NCBI GenBank assembly: GCA_048265185.1
Contig: JBLXBZ010000004.1
Span: forward strand, 1-64,000
Direction of reading: 5' to 3'
Origin: JBLXBZ01 sp048265185
GTDB taxonomy: Bacteria; Pseudomonadota; Alphaproteobacteria; Rhizobiales; Stappiaceae
Length of the DNA: 64,000 nucleotides
Shown one piece after another: positions 8,903 through 17,245 of this stretch; position 1 is the stretch's first letter, and every line of letters starts with the position of its first letter. Under the pieces are notes generated by a model. The model was given only the letters and a program-made list of their open reading frames with translations, was not told where the DNA came from and did no database searches. The translations under genes were made by a program, and so were the position numbers.

Positions 8903-10375
8903 TCAATCGACGATCACCTTGACGGCCGTCCCTGGAGGAATTGGATCGTCACCCTCAAATTGATTGAGAATAGAAAACAGCTCCAACCGACGCTCCGGCT
9001 CTACGCCACTCATTTTAACGGCGAGCTTTGCGGCCGTATCCGCGCCGCCAGCGCGAATTACTTTAACCCTCAAGGGGCGCAAACGCGCTTGTTCGGTCGG
9101 CGTAAGCTGACGAAAACTTTCAATCGTTTTCTGGTAGTCACTGGTGAAGGCCGCATTTGGCGAGCGACTGGCGAAAATGAACCTGTATCCTGTTCGCCCG
9201 ATACGAATAACCGCAATGCGGAACGACCAACCTTCCGTCACAGCCGACGCGACGACGCCGGGCAAGCCATTTATGGTTTCCTCGCGCACGCTGTCGTCAA
9301 TCAACCCGTTGATCCATCCGCTGCGCATATATTCTTTCAACGAGGAAAACTTAGTCAAATCTGCACCGTCAAATCGCATGGCGGTTCCCGCCGCGTTGCT
9401 GGCGAGCACCGCCTCCGGCGAATTCTCCAAAATAAATCCGGAAGGGACAGTGAACCCGATCCCCAGCGCCTTGTGCAAGAAGGAACGCCCCCGGATATAG
9501 CCCTCCAATGGGTCGTCGCCATATAGAATGCCGTCAATTTTGGTCAAATAGGCGTCGCGGTCTCTTTCGCCAAAACCTGGGGCCCCCACTTCTCGCGCCG
9601 CCCGCACCGCCAGCTGCACCCGCTCCGGCGTCGTAGGATGAGACGACAGGAAGTCTGGCGCGGAAGACGCTTCGCCTTGAGCCGTTTGAAACCGTGAAAA
9701 CCGCCCCATAGATTGCAGGAAGCGCGCGGCTGCATAGGGGTCATACCCTGCCCGTGCAAGCGTGCGCACGCCAATCACATCCGCTTTGAGTTCTTGAACT
9801 TGCGAGAAACGCGCAAAAGATAATTGCGACGAAATCAACGCCGCTTTCGCGGCCTGTTGGTCTCGCACCACATTCGTCAGCACTTTATTGGCTAGCGCCG
9901 TCGCCTCCGCCCGCTCTTGTCGCTCAACCGCGTGGTTCGCCGTCACATGCGCCATTTCATGGGCGAGCACCGCGGCGACTTCCGACGTGTCTGTGGCCAA
10001 GGCGAGAAGGCCGCGCGTGACGTAAAGATACCCCCCCGGCAAAGCGAAGGCGTTCACGGCGGGCGAATTCAAAATGGTGATACGATAAGTTTGCGACGGA
10101 TCTTCAGACGCCTCCACCAGACGGCCCACAACCTGAGCCACGGCGCGCTCCGCGCCGCTGTCTTCATAAACGCCCCCATATGTGGCGACGACGCGCGGAT
10201 GCTCTTTCGCGCCGATATCTGACAGGCCCGGGCGCAACGTTCCAGGGGACGCCGTTCCCACGTCAATCGCAGATCGTCCGCCCAATTGACATCCAATGAG
10301 CGACATAATAAGCGCGAGCGCCATGATTGTGCGAAACAGACCCAAAATCATTCTACCCGTAGCAACCCTAGTCAT
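8903..10375 (-). CDS. M48-family metalloprotease lipoprotein (BepA/LoiP-like, SH3-like tail)
   Basis: Zinc metallopeptidase probably acting in the periplasm on outer-membrane proteins. The N-terminal signal ends in the lipobox SLIGC, so membrane anchoring is expected. The HExxH zinc site is HEMAHVTANH, and a glutamate ligand region follows at LKADVIGVRTLARAGYDP. SHPTTPERVQLA is the conserved segment at the end of the catalytic domain. The last 200 residues form an added domain ending in a LysM/SH3-like stretch (PGTAVKVIVD), as in alphaproteobacterial M48 proteins. The start overlaps the preceding gene by 8 bases, suggesting translational coupling. ATG 10375 has a weak ribosome site; ATG 10351 (Met9) is an alternative. 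Confidence 0.92.
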   Translation of the reverse strand: MTRVATGRMILGLFRTIMALALIMSLIGCQLGGRSAIDVGTASPGTLRPGLSDIGAKEHPRVVATYGGVYEDSGAERAVAQVVGRLVEASEDPSQTYRITILNSPAVNAFALPGGYLYVTRGLLALATDTSEVAAVLAHEMAHVTANHAVERQERAEATALANKVLTNVVRDQQAAKAALISSQLSFARFSQVQELKADVIGVRTLARAGYDPYAAARFLQSMGRFSRFQTAQGEASSAPDFLSSHPTTPERVQLAVRAAREVGAPGFGERDRDAYLTKIDGILYGDDPLEGYIRGRSFLHKALGIGFTVPSGFILENSPEAVLASNAAGTAMRFDGADLTKFSSLKEYMRSGWINGLIDDSVREETINGLPGVVASAVTEGWSFRIAVIRIGRTGYRFIFASRSPNAAFTSDYQKTIESFRQLTPTEQARLRPLRVKVIRAGGADTAAKLAVKMSGVEPERRLELFSILNQFEGDDPIPPGTAVKVIVD

Positions 10376-11183
10376 CGGCGGCGAGCCGCATCATCGTCAA
10401 GCGCTCCAATTGAGCCGAATGCTCCAGAACAATTAACGGCCCCCGGTTGACGCCAATAACCCCGCGCAAACGAACCCTTTCCCCGGCAAGCGCCATGATG
10501 TCGACGCCAGCGGCGGCGAAAACACTTGTATCACGAACATCAATTGTCGCGGTAAAATCCTTTGACCAATCTTCGCCAAAATTTAAATAGCGCATCCGCT
10601 TGGTCTCGCCAACCGACCGAACCACCCCTTCAACCACAACGTAACGCCCCACTTGACCGGCCAGCTCCACGTCCTGACTGTCAAATATGCGCCCATGGCT
10701 CCAGCCGCCACGCCTTCCATCAATCGCCCGGCGCTCCAGCTCCATCAAAGCCGCCGCGCAAGACGGCGAAAGAGATAAAGGCTCGACCATGGCGACGCCG
10801 CTTTTCAACCAAGACTCCGCCACCAGCTCGCTCGCGCCCACTAGTTTTATATGTCCCATCCGCAGACCCCACCGGTTCGCTCCGGCGCCGCGCTTTCCTA
10901 ATGCCACGTCATAGAACACCGCCGTTTCGGCTCCATCCGATTTTTCTATCTTCACTGGAGCGATCAGACGAACTCCCGCAACTTGCAGTCGCTGACCGGA
11001 GCGCGTTCTAAAAATACCTGCGTCATCCCGCGCCGTGACTTCAACCATTTCCCCGTCGCGATCCGCCGCGCAAATAGCCTCAGCGCTCACATCCTGCGCC
11101 ATGGCGGCGCTATTCAGAATCAGAAAAGCCAGAGCGCAGCCGCTCCCAAAAAGGCCAGACCAGAAAAGCCTCAAGGTTTTCAT
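10368..11183 (-). CDS. Secreted thermonuclease-like (SNase-fold) protein
   Basis: A 271-residue protein with a cleavable signal peptide ending in AMAQD. The first mature domain resembles the staphylococcal nuclease-like OB fold (RLQVAGVRLIAP; then AESWLKSGVAMVEPL and ALMELERRAIDGRRGGW, the usual C-terminal helix). A second OB-like segment follows (VEGVVRSVGETKRMRYLNFG). The catalytic Arg/Glu pattern of active nucleases is not obvious, so it may be a non-enzymatic relative. It directly precedes and overlaps the M48 protease gene, so the two are probably made together. ATG 11183 gives a proper signal peptide; an in-frame start at 11258 would add 25 unlikely residues. Confidence 0.75.
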   Translation of the reverse strand: MKTLRLFWSGLFGSGCALAFLILNSAAMAQDVSAEAICAADRDGEMVEVTARDDAGIFRTRSGQRLQVAGVRLIAPVKIEKSDGAETAVFYDVALGKRGAGANRWGLRMGHIKLVGASELVAESWLKSGVAMVEPLSLSPSCAAALMELERRAIDGRRGGWSHGRIFDSQDVELAGQVGRYVVVEGVVRSVGETKRMRYLNFGEDWSKDFTATIDVRDTSVFAAAGVDIMALAGERVRLRGVIGVNRGPLIVLEHSAQLERLTMMRLAADD

Positions 11184-11432
11184 ATGATCTACAAGCGCAC
11201 GCAATCTAACACGGCCTCTCCAGTGTATCGCAACTACTATACACCGCATTTTCCGCATAGAACAACACGCGCTTTATGGGAAGTTGCGAACAGAGAGGTC
11301 AATGTCAGTCAAATCTTTTTGCATCCGACGCTTGATACCGCGCAATCGTTACGTGACAATAGCGTAAGGATGTGTATTTTGCACTCTCGTACAGGAGATT
11401 TGCGTGCAATCGCGCTCAAATCCTCCGCGTCT

Positions 11433-11449
11433 GGCCCATAGCTCGGCAG
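11433..11449 (+). repeat. Partial copy of the 5' end of tRNA-Arg
   Basis: GGCCCATAGCTCGGCAG lies directly before the tRNA gene, whose own first 18 bases are GGCCCCGTAGCTCAGCAG. The two agree except for two substitutions and a one-base gap. It looks like a tandem duplication of the acceptor and D-arm start, or a remnant of a recombination event at this tRNA. Confidence 0.6.
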
Positions 11450-11526
11450 GGCCCCGTAGCTCAGCAGGATAGAGCATCAGATTCCTAATCTGAGGGTCGC
11501 GCGTTCGAATCGCGCCGGGGTCACCA
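11450..11526 (+). tRNA. tRNA-Arg (anticodon CCT)
   Basis: A full cloverleaf can be drawn: acceptor GGCCCCG pairs with CGGGGTC with one G-T pair; D-arm GCTC/GAGC; anticodon stem TCAGA/TCTGA with loop TTCCTAA (anticodon CCT, reading AGG); T-arm GCGCG-TTCGAAT-CGCGC; discriminator A and encoded CCA. It is 77 nt including CCA. tRNA genes of this kind are common integration sites; no second copy of its 3' end is seen downstream. Confidence 0.95.
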
Positions 11527-11968
11527 CATTCTCATTAAAAATCACTCTTGATAATTTCATACCCTCTCCCTGAGAGGCCGCGCTCAAATCACAATTATTT
11601 AACCCACTTCGATTTGGACAAATAACGAAGAGTTGGGGCAGGCTATTAACGCCATGACGTCGCCTTTCAAATTTCCGACCCAATCCTGCCGCTCAGAATG
11701 TGTATTCACGCTGCGAAACATATTCCCTTGAGCAGACATAGCTCTAAGACGATGCTCGATGTCGTTTTCCATGCGCGGCATGCCGAAAACATGAGAGGAA
11801 CGGGATGCTGTCGCCCGTCGCGTTCGAACAGCGGCAGAAAATGGAAACCGAGGGTGTCTAGAAAACTCGGGGCTATTCAGCGAGCGTTGGCGCTCTCATT
11901 ACAGACAGTTTCAAGCAGTTTCGGGATGTCTTCTCTTTGCGTGACGAAGACATCCCCGAGAGAGCCGA
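11527..11968. other. Intergenic region after tRNA-Arg
   Basis: About 440 bases with no convincing gene. Open frames here on either strand have no recognisable motif, and one minus-strand frame reads through the tRNA, a classic false peptide. No integrase remnant, direct repeat of the tRNA end or strong terminator was found. Confidence 0.4.
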
Positions 11969-12412
11969 TCAGAGCGGCCGTTGAATCAACTCCAGCACCA
12001 GACCGTCGTCCGGATTGCGAAGATAGACAATTCGCGCGCCTTTATTAGGTCCAGCGTCGATCACCACTTCTTCGCCCATCATCTGCAACCGCCATTCGGC
12101 CGCCTGTTCAAGAGCCTGGTCCATATCGTCCACGTCGAACCCCAAATGAACGGATCCCAAATCGCACGCGCGCGGCCGAAAATCCTCCCGATCCGATGGC
12201 TGTGAATAGCACAATAGTTCGATCGTGGCGGAGCCGTTGCGCATATAAGCGATCTCGACCTGAGCGTTGGCGACGCCAATCACCCGCGAGATAAGTTCAG
12301 GCGCCCGCGGCGCCCGCGAAATGGTTTCAAAGCCGAAAAGATCCCGGAACATCGCCTCCGCGCGGTCGAGATTCGCCACCGTTACGCCAGTGTGATTCAA
12401 AGTGACAGACAT
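11969..12412 (-). CDS. VOC-family protein (glyoxalase / methylmalonyl-CoA epimerase-like)
   Basis: A 147-residue single vicinal-oxygen-chelate domain pair. It starts LNHTGVTVANLDRAEAMF, where the His is a typical first metal ligand, contains a central VHLGFDVDDMDQAL, and ends with RNPDDGLVLELIQ, where the Glu is the usual last ligand. Members isomerise or open small acids or CoA thioesters using a metal; the exact reaction cannot be read from sequence. It is the last gene of a minus-strand run with the E1 and E2 genes, 58 bases behind E2, so it probably serves the same pathway. GGAG lies well placed before ATG 12412. Confidence 0.85.
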   Translation of the reverse strand: MSVTLNHTGVTVANLDRAEAMFRDLFGFETISRAPRAPELISRVIGVANAQVEIAYMRNGSATIELLCYSQPSDREDFRPRACDLGSVHLGFDVDDMDQALEQAAEWRLQMMGEEVVIDAGPNKGARIVYLRNPDDGLVLELIQRPL

Positions 12413-12470
12413 AATTTTCTCCGGTCTTCAGCCCCTGCGAAGGGCGGAAATTCTTTCGAGACGAACAAAT

Positions 12471-13703
12471 TCATGATGTGATAAGCAAAGGCGTTTCAAT
12501 TAACGTCTTCAGTCTCTTGAGTATCTGAGCCCCAAGCGCGCCGTCGATTGCCCGGTGATCCGCCGATAGGGTGAGGCGCATAAATTTCCGCTCGGCCGGG
12601 CGCTCATCACACAGAACAAGGCGCGTATCGACCGCGCCGACGGCGAGATTCATGCTTTGAGGCGGATTGATGATAGCTGAAAACGCCGTCACGCCATACA
12701 TGCCAAGGTTTGAAATTCCAGCCAGTCCGCCAGAATATTCCGCTGGCGCAAGCGCTCCCTCGCGCGCCCGGGTGATCGCGTCGCGAGCGGCGCCCGCCAG
12801 CGCGCTGATTGAAAGGCGCCCCGCATCGCGTAGAATCGGCGTAATCAACCCATTTTCAAGCGAAACGGCCATACCAAGGTCAACCGATTCATGGTGAATG
12901 AGTCCCTCGTCGGTCCATGTCACCTTGGCCCCCGGCGTCTGAGCGATGGAAAGCGCAAAGGCTTTCATGACAAGATCATTGATGGTGATCTTAACCGCTG
13001 AGCCTGACATGGATAGCGCCTCGTTCAGCTGCCGCCTCAATGCGAGCAGGTCATCCACCTCGCATTTGGTTTCCAGATAATAATGAGGCACGATTTGTTT
13101 GGCTTCGACCAAACGGCGGGCGATGGTCCGGCGCATGGAACTATGCGGCGTGATCGTCGCGCCAGCGGGAAGTTCACCTGAAAGCCCGCCAGAAGCCGGC
13201 GACGACGCCGGTTCTGCCACCAATGGCGCCGGCGCGGCCTGTTTCCTTTCAGCCGCGGCCTTGACGTCGGCGGCGATAATCCGCCCCCGGGCGCCGGTGC
13301 CGCGCAAGCCTTCCGTCTCCACCTCAAGCTCCCGCGCCAACCTTCGCGCCAGCGGCGAAATGCGGCGCGGCGGCTCATCGCCCCCTTCTTCTGCGATCGG
13401 CGAGGACGCCGGCGCTTCAGCGGCGCGGACCTCCGGCGAAGCGGCGGCGGGCGCCGCCTCCCGTTCCTCGCCAATCAAACCGATAATTGTTCCCACCAGA
13501 ACGTCGGGCGTGTCTCCTTCAATCAGGATTTTCTCCAGCACCCCATCCGCCGGCGATTCGATATCCATCGCCGCCTTGTCGGTCTCCAGCTCCGCAAGCA
13601 CGTCTCCCTCGCGCACTGCCGCGCCTTGCTCCACGCGCCAACAGACAAGCTTACTTGATTCCGTCGTGGGTGAAATCGCTGGCATGCGTATCTCCACAGC
13701 CAT
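12471..13703 (-). CDS. 2-oxo acid / acetoin dehydrogenase E2 acyltransferase
   Basis: Dihydrolipoamide acyltransferase core of a 2-oxo-acid-type dehydrogenase complex, 410 residues. Domains in order: lipoyl domain with the lipoylated lysine in ELETDKAAMDIES (near residue 44); an Ala/Pro/Glu-rich linker; a peripheral-subunit-binding domain (ISPLARRLARELEVE, about 115-155); a second linker; and the catalytic domain (about 180-410) with DHRAIDG near the C-terminus, the acyltransferase His/Asp motif. ATG 13703 follows the E1 stop by 3 bases, with GGGAGG overlapping the end of E1, so they are translated together. No E3 (lipoamide dehydrogenase) gene is in the window. Pyruvate, acetoin and branched-chain oxo acids are all possible substrates. 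Confidence 0.93.
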   Translation of the reverse strand: MAVEIRMPAISPTTESSKLVCWRVEQGAAVREGDVLAELETDKAAMDIESPADGVLEKILIEGDTPDVLVGTIIGLIGEEREAAPAAASPEVRAAEAPASSPIAEEGGDEPPRRISPLARRLARELEVETEGLRGTGARGRIIAADVKAAAERKQAAPAPLVAEPASSPASGGLSGELPAGATITPHSSMRRTIARRLVEAKQIVPHYYLETKCEVDDLLALRRQLNEALSMSGSAVKITINDLVMKAFALSIAQTPGAKVTWTDEGLIHHESVDLGMAVSLENGLITPILRDAGRLSISALAGAARDAITRAREGALAPAEYSGGLAGISNLGMYGVTAFSAIINPPQSMNLAVGAVDTRLVLCDERPAERKFMRLTLSADHRAIDGALGAQILKRLKTLIETPLLITS

Positions 13704-13706
13704 GGC

Positions 13707-15800
13707 TCACGCCTCCCCATCGCCGGAAGCATCGCGATAGCACACCCGCCGCACCGCGTCGGCGATAGCCGAAGCGCTCGGCATCACCTCTCGTTCAAGC
13801 CGGTCATTATAAGGCATGGGAACCTCAAGCGCGCCAAGACGCTCCACCGGCGCGTCAAGCCAGTCAAACGCGTCCTCATTGATCTGAGCCGCGATTTCGC
13901 CGCCAAGACCGCCCGTCCGCCACGCTTCGTGAACCACCAGACAGCGGCTGGTTTTCTTCACCGACCGGATAAAGCATTCCATGTCCAACGGGCGCAGGCT
14001 GCGCGGGTCGATCACCTCGACGCTGATGTTCTCACGCGCCAGAGTCTCCGCCGCCGATAAAGCGCGCTCAACCATGGCCAGCGTCGCAATCACGGTAATA
14101 TCCGTGCCGCTGCGTTTGACGTCCGCCTTTCCGATCTCGATCTCGTAAGGAGCCTCAGGCACCGGCGCCGCGCCGCCCAGATATAGCAGTTTATGCTCCA
14201 GAAAGACCACCGGATTGTCATCGCGAATCGCGGCGATCATCAGTCCCTTTGCGTCATAAGGAGTGGAGGGAGCAAGAACGGTTAGACCGGGAATATGAGC
14301 GAACCATGCCTCAAGAGATTGAGAATGCTGAGCGGCCAAGCGAATGCCGCCACCTTGCGGCCCTCGGAAAACAACGGGCGCTGAAACCTTGCCTCCCAGC
14401 ATGAAGCGCAGTTTCGCCGCTTGATTCACGATTGGGTCCATCATGAAAGTGACAAAGTCAAAAATCTGGATTTCAGCGATTGGCCGATGTCCGCTTAGCG
14501 CCGCGCCTACGGCCGCGCCGGAAATCACCCCTTCTGAAATTGGCGTATTCATCACCCGTTCCGGCCCGAACCGATCAAACAAACCGCGCGTCACGCCGAA
14601 GGTTCCCCCCACCGGCCCCACGTCCTCGCCCATGAGAAAAACATTTTCATCATGTTCGATTGACTGACTGATGGCCTCGCGCAGCGCCTCCACATAGGTG
14701 ATGGCGCGCTCGCCCGCGGGCGGCGGAGCCGTTGGCGCGCGTCGCGGCGCGTAAACGTTGCCGAATAATGATTCCACGTCAGGCTCGGCCTGATCTTTAG
14801 CCAGGCGAATCGCCTCCTCAATCACATCCGCAACTTCACTTTCGATCCCCTTGAACTCATTCTCCTTCACGTCCCATTCTTCATCGAGGCGGCGCTGAAG
14901 ACGACGCAAAGGATCCTCGTTCAACCAATTCTGGACTTCGTCATCCGTTCGATACCCCAAAAGATTGCCGCGCACGGAATGATCGCCGTGACGATAGGTC
15001 AGGCCTTCGATCAAAGTCGGCCCTTCGCCGGCGCGCGCGCGCGAAAGCGCTTCGGACACGGCGGCGTAAACCGCCACCGGGTCGTTGCCGTCAATCCGCT
15101 CGCCGGGAATGCCGTAACTCGCGGCGCGCCCCGCCACCGTTCCGCCAGCGGTCGCCTCTTCAAACGGCGTGGACATGCCGTAAAGATTATTTTCACAGAA
15201 GAAGACAATTGGCAGCTTCCAGAGCGCCGCGAGATTGAGAGACTCGTGAAAGATGCCCTCATTCGCGCCGCCGTCGCCGAAAAACGCGACACCGGCGTCC
15301 CCCTCGCCGCGCTTTTTGGCCGCAAGCGCCGCGCCCACGCCCAAGCCCATGCTCGCTCCAACGATGCCGTTGGCGCCAAGATTATTCAACGCGACATCCG
15401 CCACATGCATCGAACCGCCGATGCCCCCGCAAATGCCGCCGACCTTGCCGCATAGCTCCGCCATCATGCCGTTGACATCGGCGCCCTTGGCGATGCAATG
15501 CCCGTGCCCGCGATGGTGAGTGGTGATGAAATCTCCGCGCCGCAGCGGGAAGCAAGCGCCGGCGGCAATCGCCTCCTGCCCGGCCGACGAATGCGCCGTT
15601 CCCTTGATGACGCCAGCTTTGAAAAGCTCTTCGGTTCGCGTCTCGAACCGCCGGATCAACAGCATCGTGCGAGCGATGCGCAAAACATCGTCGCGGCTCA
15701 ACTCCGGAACGTTGCGATTAATTCTTGCAGGCGCCGACGCCTTCTTGTCAGAATGCGAAACTTGGCCGCCGATAGCGGTCGAACGGGCAATATTGGCCAC
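13707..15800 (-). CDS. Fused E1 alpha-beta thiamine-diphosphate dehydrogenase
   Basis: A 697-residue fusion of the two E1 subunits that are usually separate proteins. The alpha half (about 30-350) carries the thiamine-diphosphate motif, beginning FFGDGGANEG near residue 170 and ending in ENN. The beta half starts near 365 (ITYVEALREAI) and has the conserved segments FLMGEDVGPVGGTFG, NTPISEGVISGAAVGAAL and VIDPRSLRPLD. It decarboxylates a 2-oxo acid, or cleaves acetoin, and passes the acyl group to E2 encoded next to it. I choose GTG 15800, which has GGAGGA seven bases upstream, over an in-frame start at 15863. Fused E1 proteins of this layout occur in acetoin- and oxoacid-dehydrogenase-like clusters; specificity cannot be read here. 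Confidence 0.92.
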   Translation of the reverse strand: MANIARSTAIGGQVSHSDKKASAPARINRNVPELSRDDVLRIARTMLLIRRFETRTEELFKAGVIKGTAHSSAGQEAIAAGACFPLRRGDFITTHHRGHGHCIAKGADVNGMMAELCGKVGGICGGIGGSMHVADVALNNLGANGIVGASMGLGVGAALAAKKRGEGDAGVAFFGDGGANEGIFHESLNLAALWKLPIVFFCENNLYGMSTPFEEATAGGTVAGRAASYGIPGERIDGNDPVAVYAAVSEALSRARAGEGPTLIEGLTYRHGDHSVRGNLLGYRTDDEVQNWLNEDPLRRLQRRLDEEWDVKENEFKGIESEVADVIEEAIRLAKDQAEPDVESLFGNVYAPRRAPTAPPPAGERAITYVEALREAISQSIEHDENVFLMGEDVGPVGGTFGVTRGLFDRFGPERVMNTPISEGVISGAAVGAALSGHRPIAEIQIFDFVTFMMDPIVNQAAKLRFMLGGKVSAPVVFRGPQGGGIRLAAQHSQSLEAWFAHIPGLTVLAPSTPYDAKGLMIAAIRDDNPVVFLEHKLLYLGGAAPVPEAPYEIEIGKADVKRSGTDITVIATLAMVERALSAAETLARENISVEVIDPRSLRPLDMECFIRSVKKTSRCLVVHEAWRTGGLGGEIAAQINEDAFDWLDAPVERLGALEVPMPYNDRLEREVMPSASAIADAVRRVCYRDASGDGEA

Positions 15801-16033
15801 GCGTATTTCCTCCCAGATCACACGATTGTCTCCGCTTGGAGACAGCCGTCGCCGGTTAATCAATCATGTTCAAACGCCGAGAACAAAATCAATGGAAGCA
15901 TGCCTGAAATGCTTTTTTGTTATTTCTTAACACTGGTTATTATCAAAAACTATGCTTACCAGGAAAGAAAGCCTGACCCCACGCCGCGCGATGCTGCGGC
16001 GTTCTCGCGCCGTCGCGCTTATGAAACGACGCT

Positions 16034-16978
16034 TTAAAGGCTCTCCTCCACCCGACCAAAAGGAAGCTCCGCCGTAGGCCAGAATCCTTGATCGACAATC
16101 TTTTGCGCAGTGCTGAAAACAAGATCGGAAAAAATTCGCATGGCGGCGGTTCGCGGCCGGTCTCGCGAACTGGCCACGATCCAAGGCCATCGCACTCCGG
16201 CGATTGGAGCGATTGAAATTTCCCCCCGCGTATAAGCCTGATGGCAGGCGCTATACGGCAGAACGCTATGCAAATTACCGCGCGCAACCAGATCGACGAT
16301 AATCGAATTGGTCTCCACGGTAATGGGCGGGTTCCTGCCTTCGTGCTGACTGGGCAACAATTGATCAACCATGTACCGCAGCCCGTTCGGACGGGGCGTC
16401 AACACCAGATCAAGGTCTGAAAGCGCTTCGGGCGGCGTCGCTTTATCCAAACGCAATCCTGAAGCCGGCGAAGAAAGCAGCACCAAAGCCTCCGACAAGA
16501 GCGCTTCACGGTTTAGACCACGCGACGCGCCATGGTCAGAATAAAGAGCTAGATCCACATGCCGCGTGACCAACGCCTCGCGCACATTAACGGACGTGCC
16601 TTCCTGAACTTCAAGAATGACTTGCGGATGAAGACGGTGAAATTCCGCGACGACGTTGGCGACCAACAAACTACGCAATGAATAGGCGGTGGAAATACGC
16701 AAAGTCCCTGTTGGAATGGTGTTGGCTGCGACAATGTCTTCCTTGATCATCTCCACGTTCTGCATGAGAGAGCGAACATGATCGGCCAGACGCTGCCCTT
16801 CGGGCGTCAAAGTGACCCCGCGCGGCCGTCGCTCGACCAGTTTGGACCCCAATTCATCTTCCAGAATTCGAATTTGTCTGCTGAGAGCCGGCTGGGAAAT
16901 ATTTGCGCGCTCAGCCGCATGCGTGATGTTAAGCGTATTCACCACATGCATGAAATACTCTAGCTGACGGATTTTCAT
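16034..16978 (-). CDS. LysR-family regulator of the importer/dehydrogenase locus
   Basis: A 314-residue LysR protein. The N-terminal helix-turn-helix reads MKIRQLEYFMHVVNTLNITH, then ANISQPALSRQIRILEDELG. The effector-binding domain follows (GTLRISTAYSLRSLL onwards), resembling the Nac/Cbl-like group. It is transcribed away from the ABC importer operon and toward the E1/E2 genes. The 267-base gap to the importer contains two TGACA/TGTCA dyads. LysR proteins usually control a divergent neighbour, so this one probably responds to the imported compound or a breakdown product (inference). Confidence 0.93.
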   Translation of the reverse strand: MKIRQLEYFMHVVNTLNITHAAERANISQPALSRQIRILEDELGSKLVERRPRGVTLTPEGQRLADHVRSLMQNVEMIKEDIVAANTIPTGTLRISTAYSLRSLLVANVVAEFHRLHPQVILEVQEGTSVNVREALVTRHVDLALYSDHGASRGLNREALLSEALVLLSSPASGLRLDKATPPEALSDLDLVLTPRPNGLRYMVDQLLPSQHEGRNPPITVETNSIIVDLVARGNLHSVLPYSACHQAYTRGEISIAPIAGVRWPWIVASSRDRPRTAAMRIFSDLVFSTAQKIVDQGFWPTAELPFGRVEESL

Positions 16979-17014
16979 GTCGTTTCCTCCCCCTCAAGAC
17001 ATGCTTACAAGTTA

Positions 17015-17028
17015 TGACAATGATGTCA
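17015..17028. promoter_or_regulatory. Dyad TGACA-N4-TGTCA, candidate LysR operator
   Basis: TGACA-ATGA-TGTCA lies 37 bases upstream of the LysR start in the divergent region. A sister dyad lies 52 bases away. LysR proteins bind short dyads in such regions, so this is a good operator candidate. Binding is not shown. Confidence 0.45.
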
Positions 17029-17080
17029 ATTATGTATTTTACATATGCCTGAAGCCTGCCTAGCGTTCTTGAAGCCACAT

Positions 17081-17093
17081 TGACAAGTTGTCA
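17081..17093. promoter_or_regulatory. Dyad TGACA-N3-TGTCA, second candidate LysR operator
   Basis: TGACA-AGT-TGTCA repeats the half-sites of the dyad at 17015. Preceded by T, it also forms a perfect -35 hexamer TTGACA (17080-17085) for the importer operon, although no good -10 stands at 17 bases. A third, inverted version, TGTC-TTTT-GACA, overlaps 17214-17225. Confidence 0.45.
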
Positions 17094-17245
17094 TGGTTTG
17101 ATCGCGTCGGCAGGTTTGGGGGAATCTGCCCGGTCTTAAAAAAATTGATGAACGTCTCTCCGCAACGAGGAAGATAGAGGGTTTTTCCGCCTATCGCGGG
17201 GGCGATTATCTGTTGTCTTTTGACAGCGCAACGGGAGGAAAAAAC

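Noticed and set aside
11477..11683. 68-codon minus-strand frame ending in TPARFERATLRLGI
   Set aside because: It reads the antisense of tRNA-Arg; this peptide pattern is a well-known false gene call.
11527..11968. Possible integrated element downstream of tRNA-Arg
   Set aside because: No integrase, no second copy of the tRNA 3' end and no phage-like gene was found in the window.
13099..13740. 213-codon plus-strand frame opposite the E2 gene
   Set aside because: Shadow of the GC-rich E2 linker; low-complexity Ala/Ser composition and no ribosome site.
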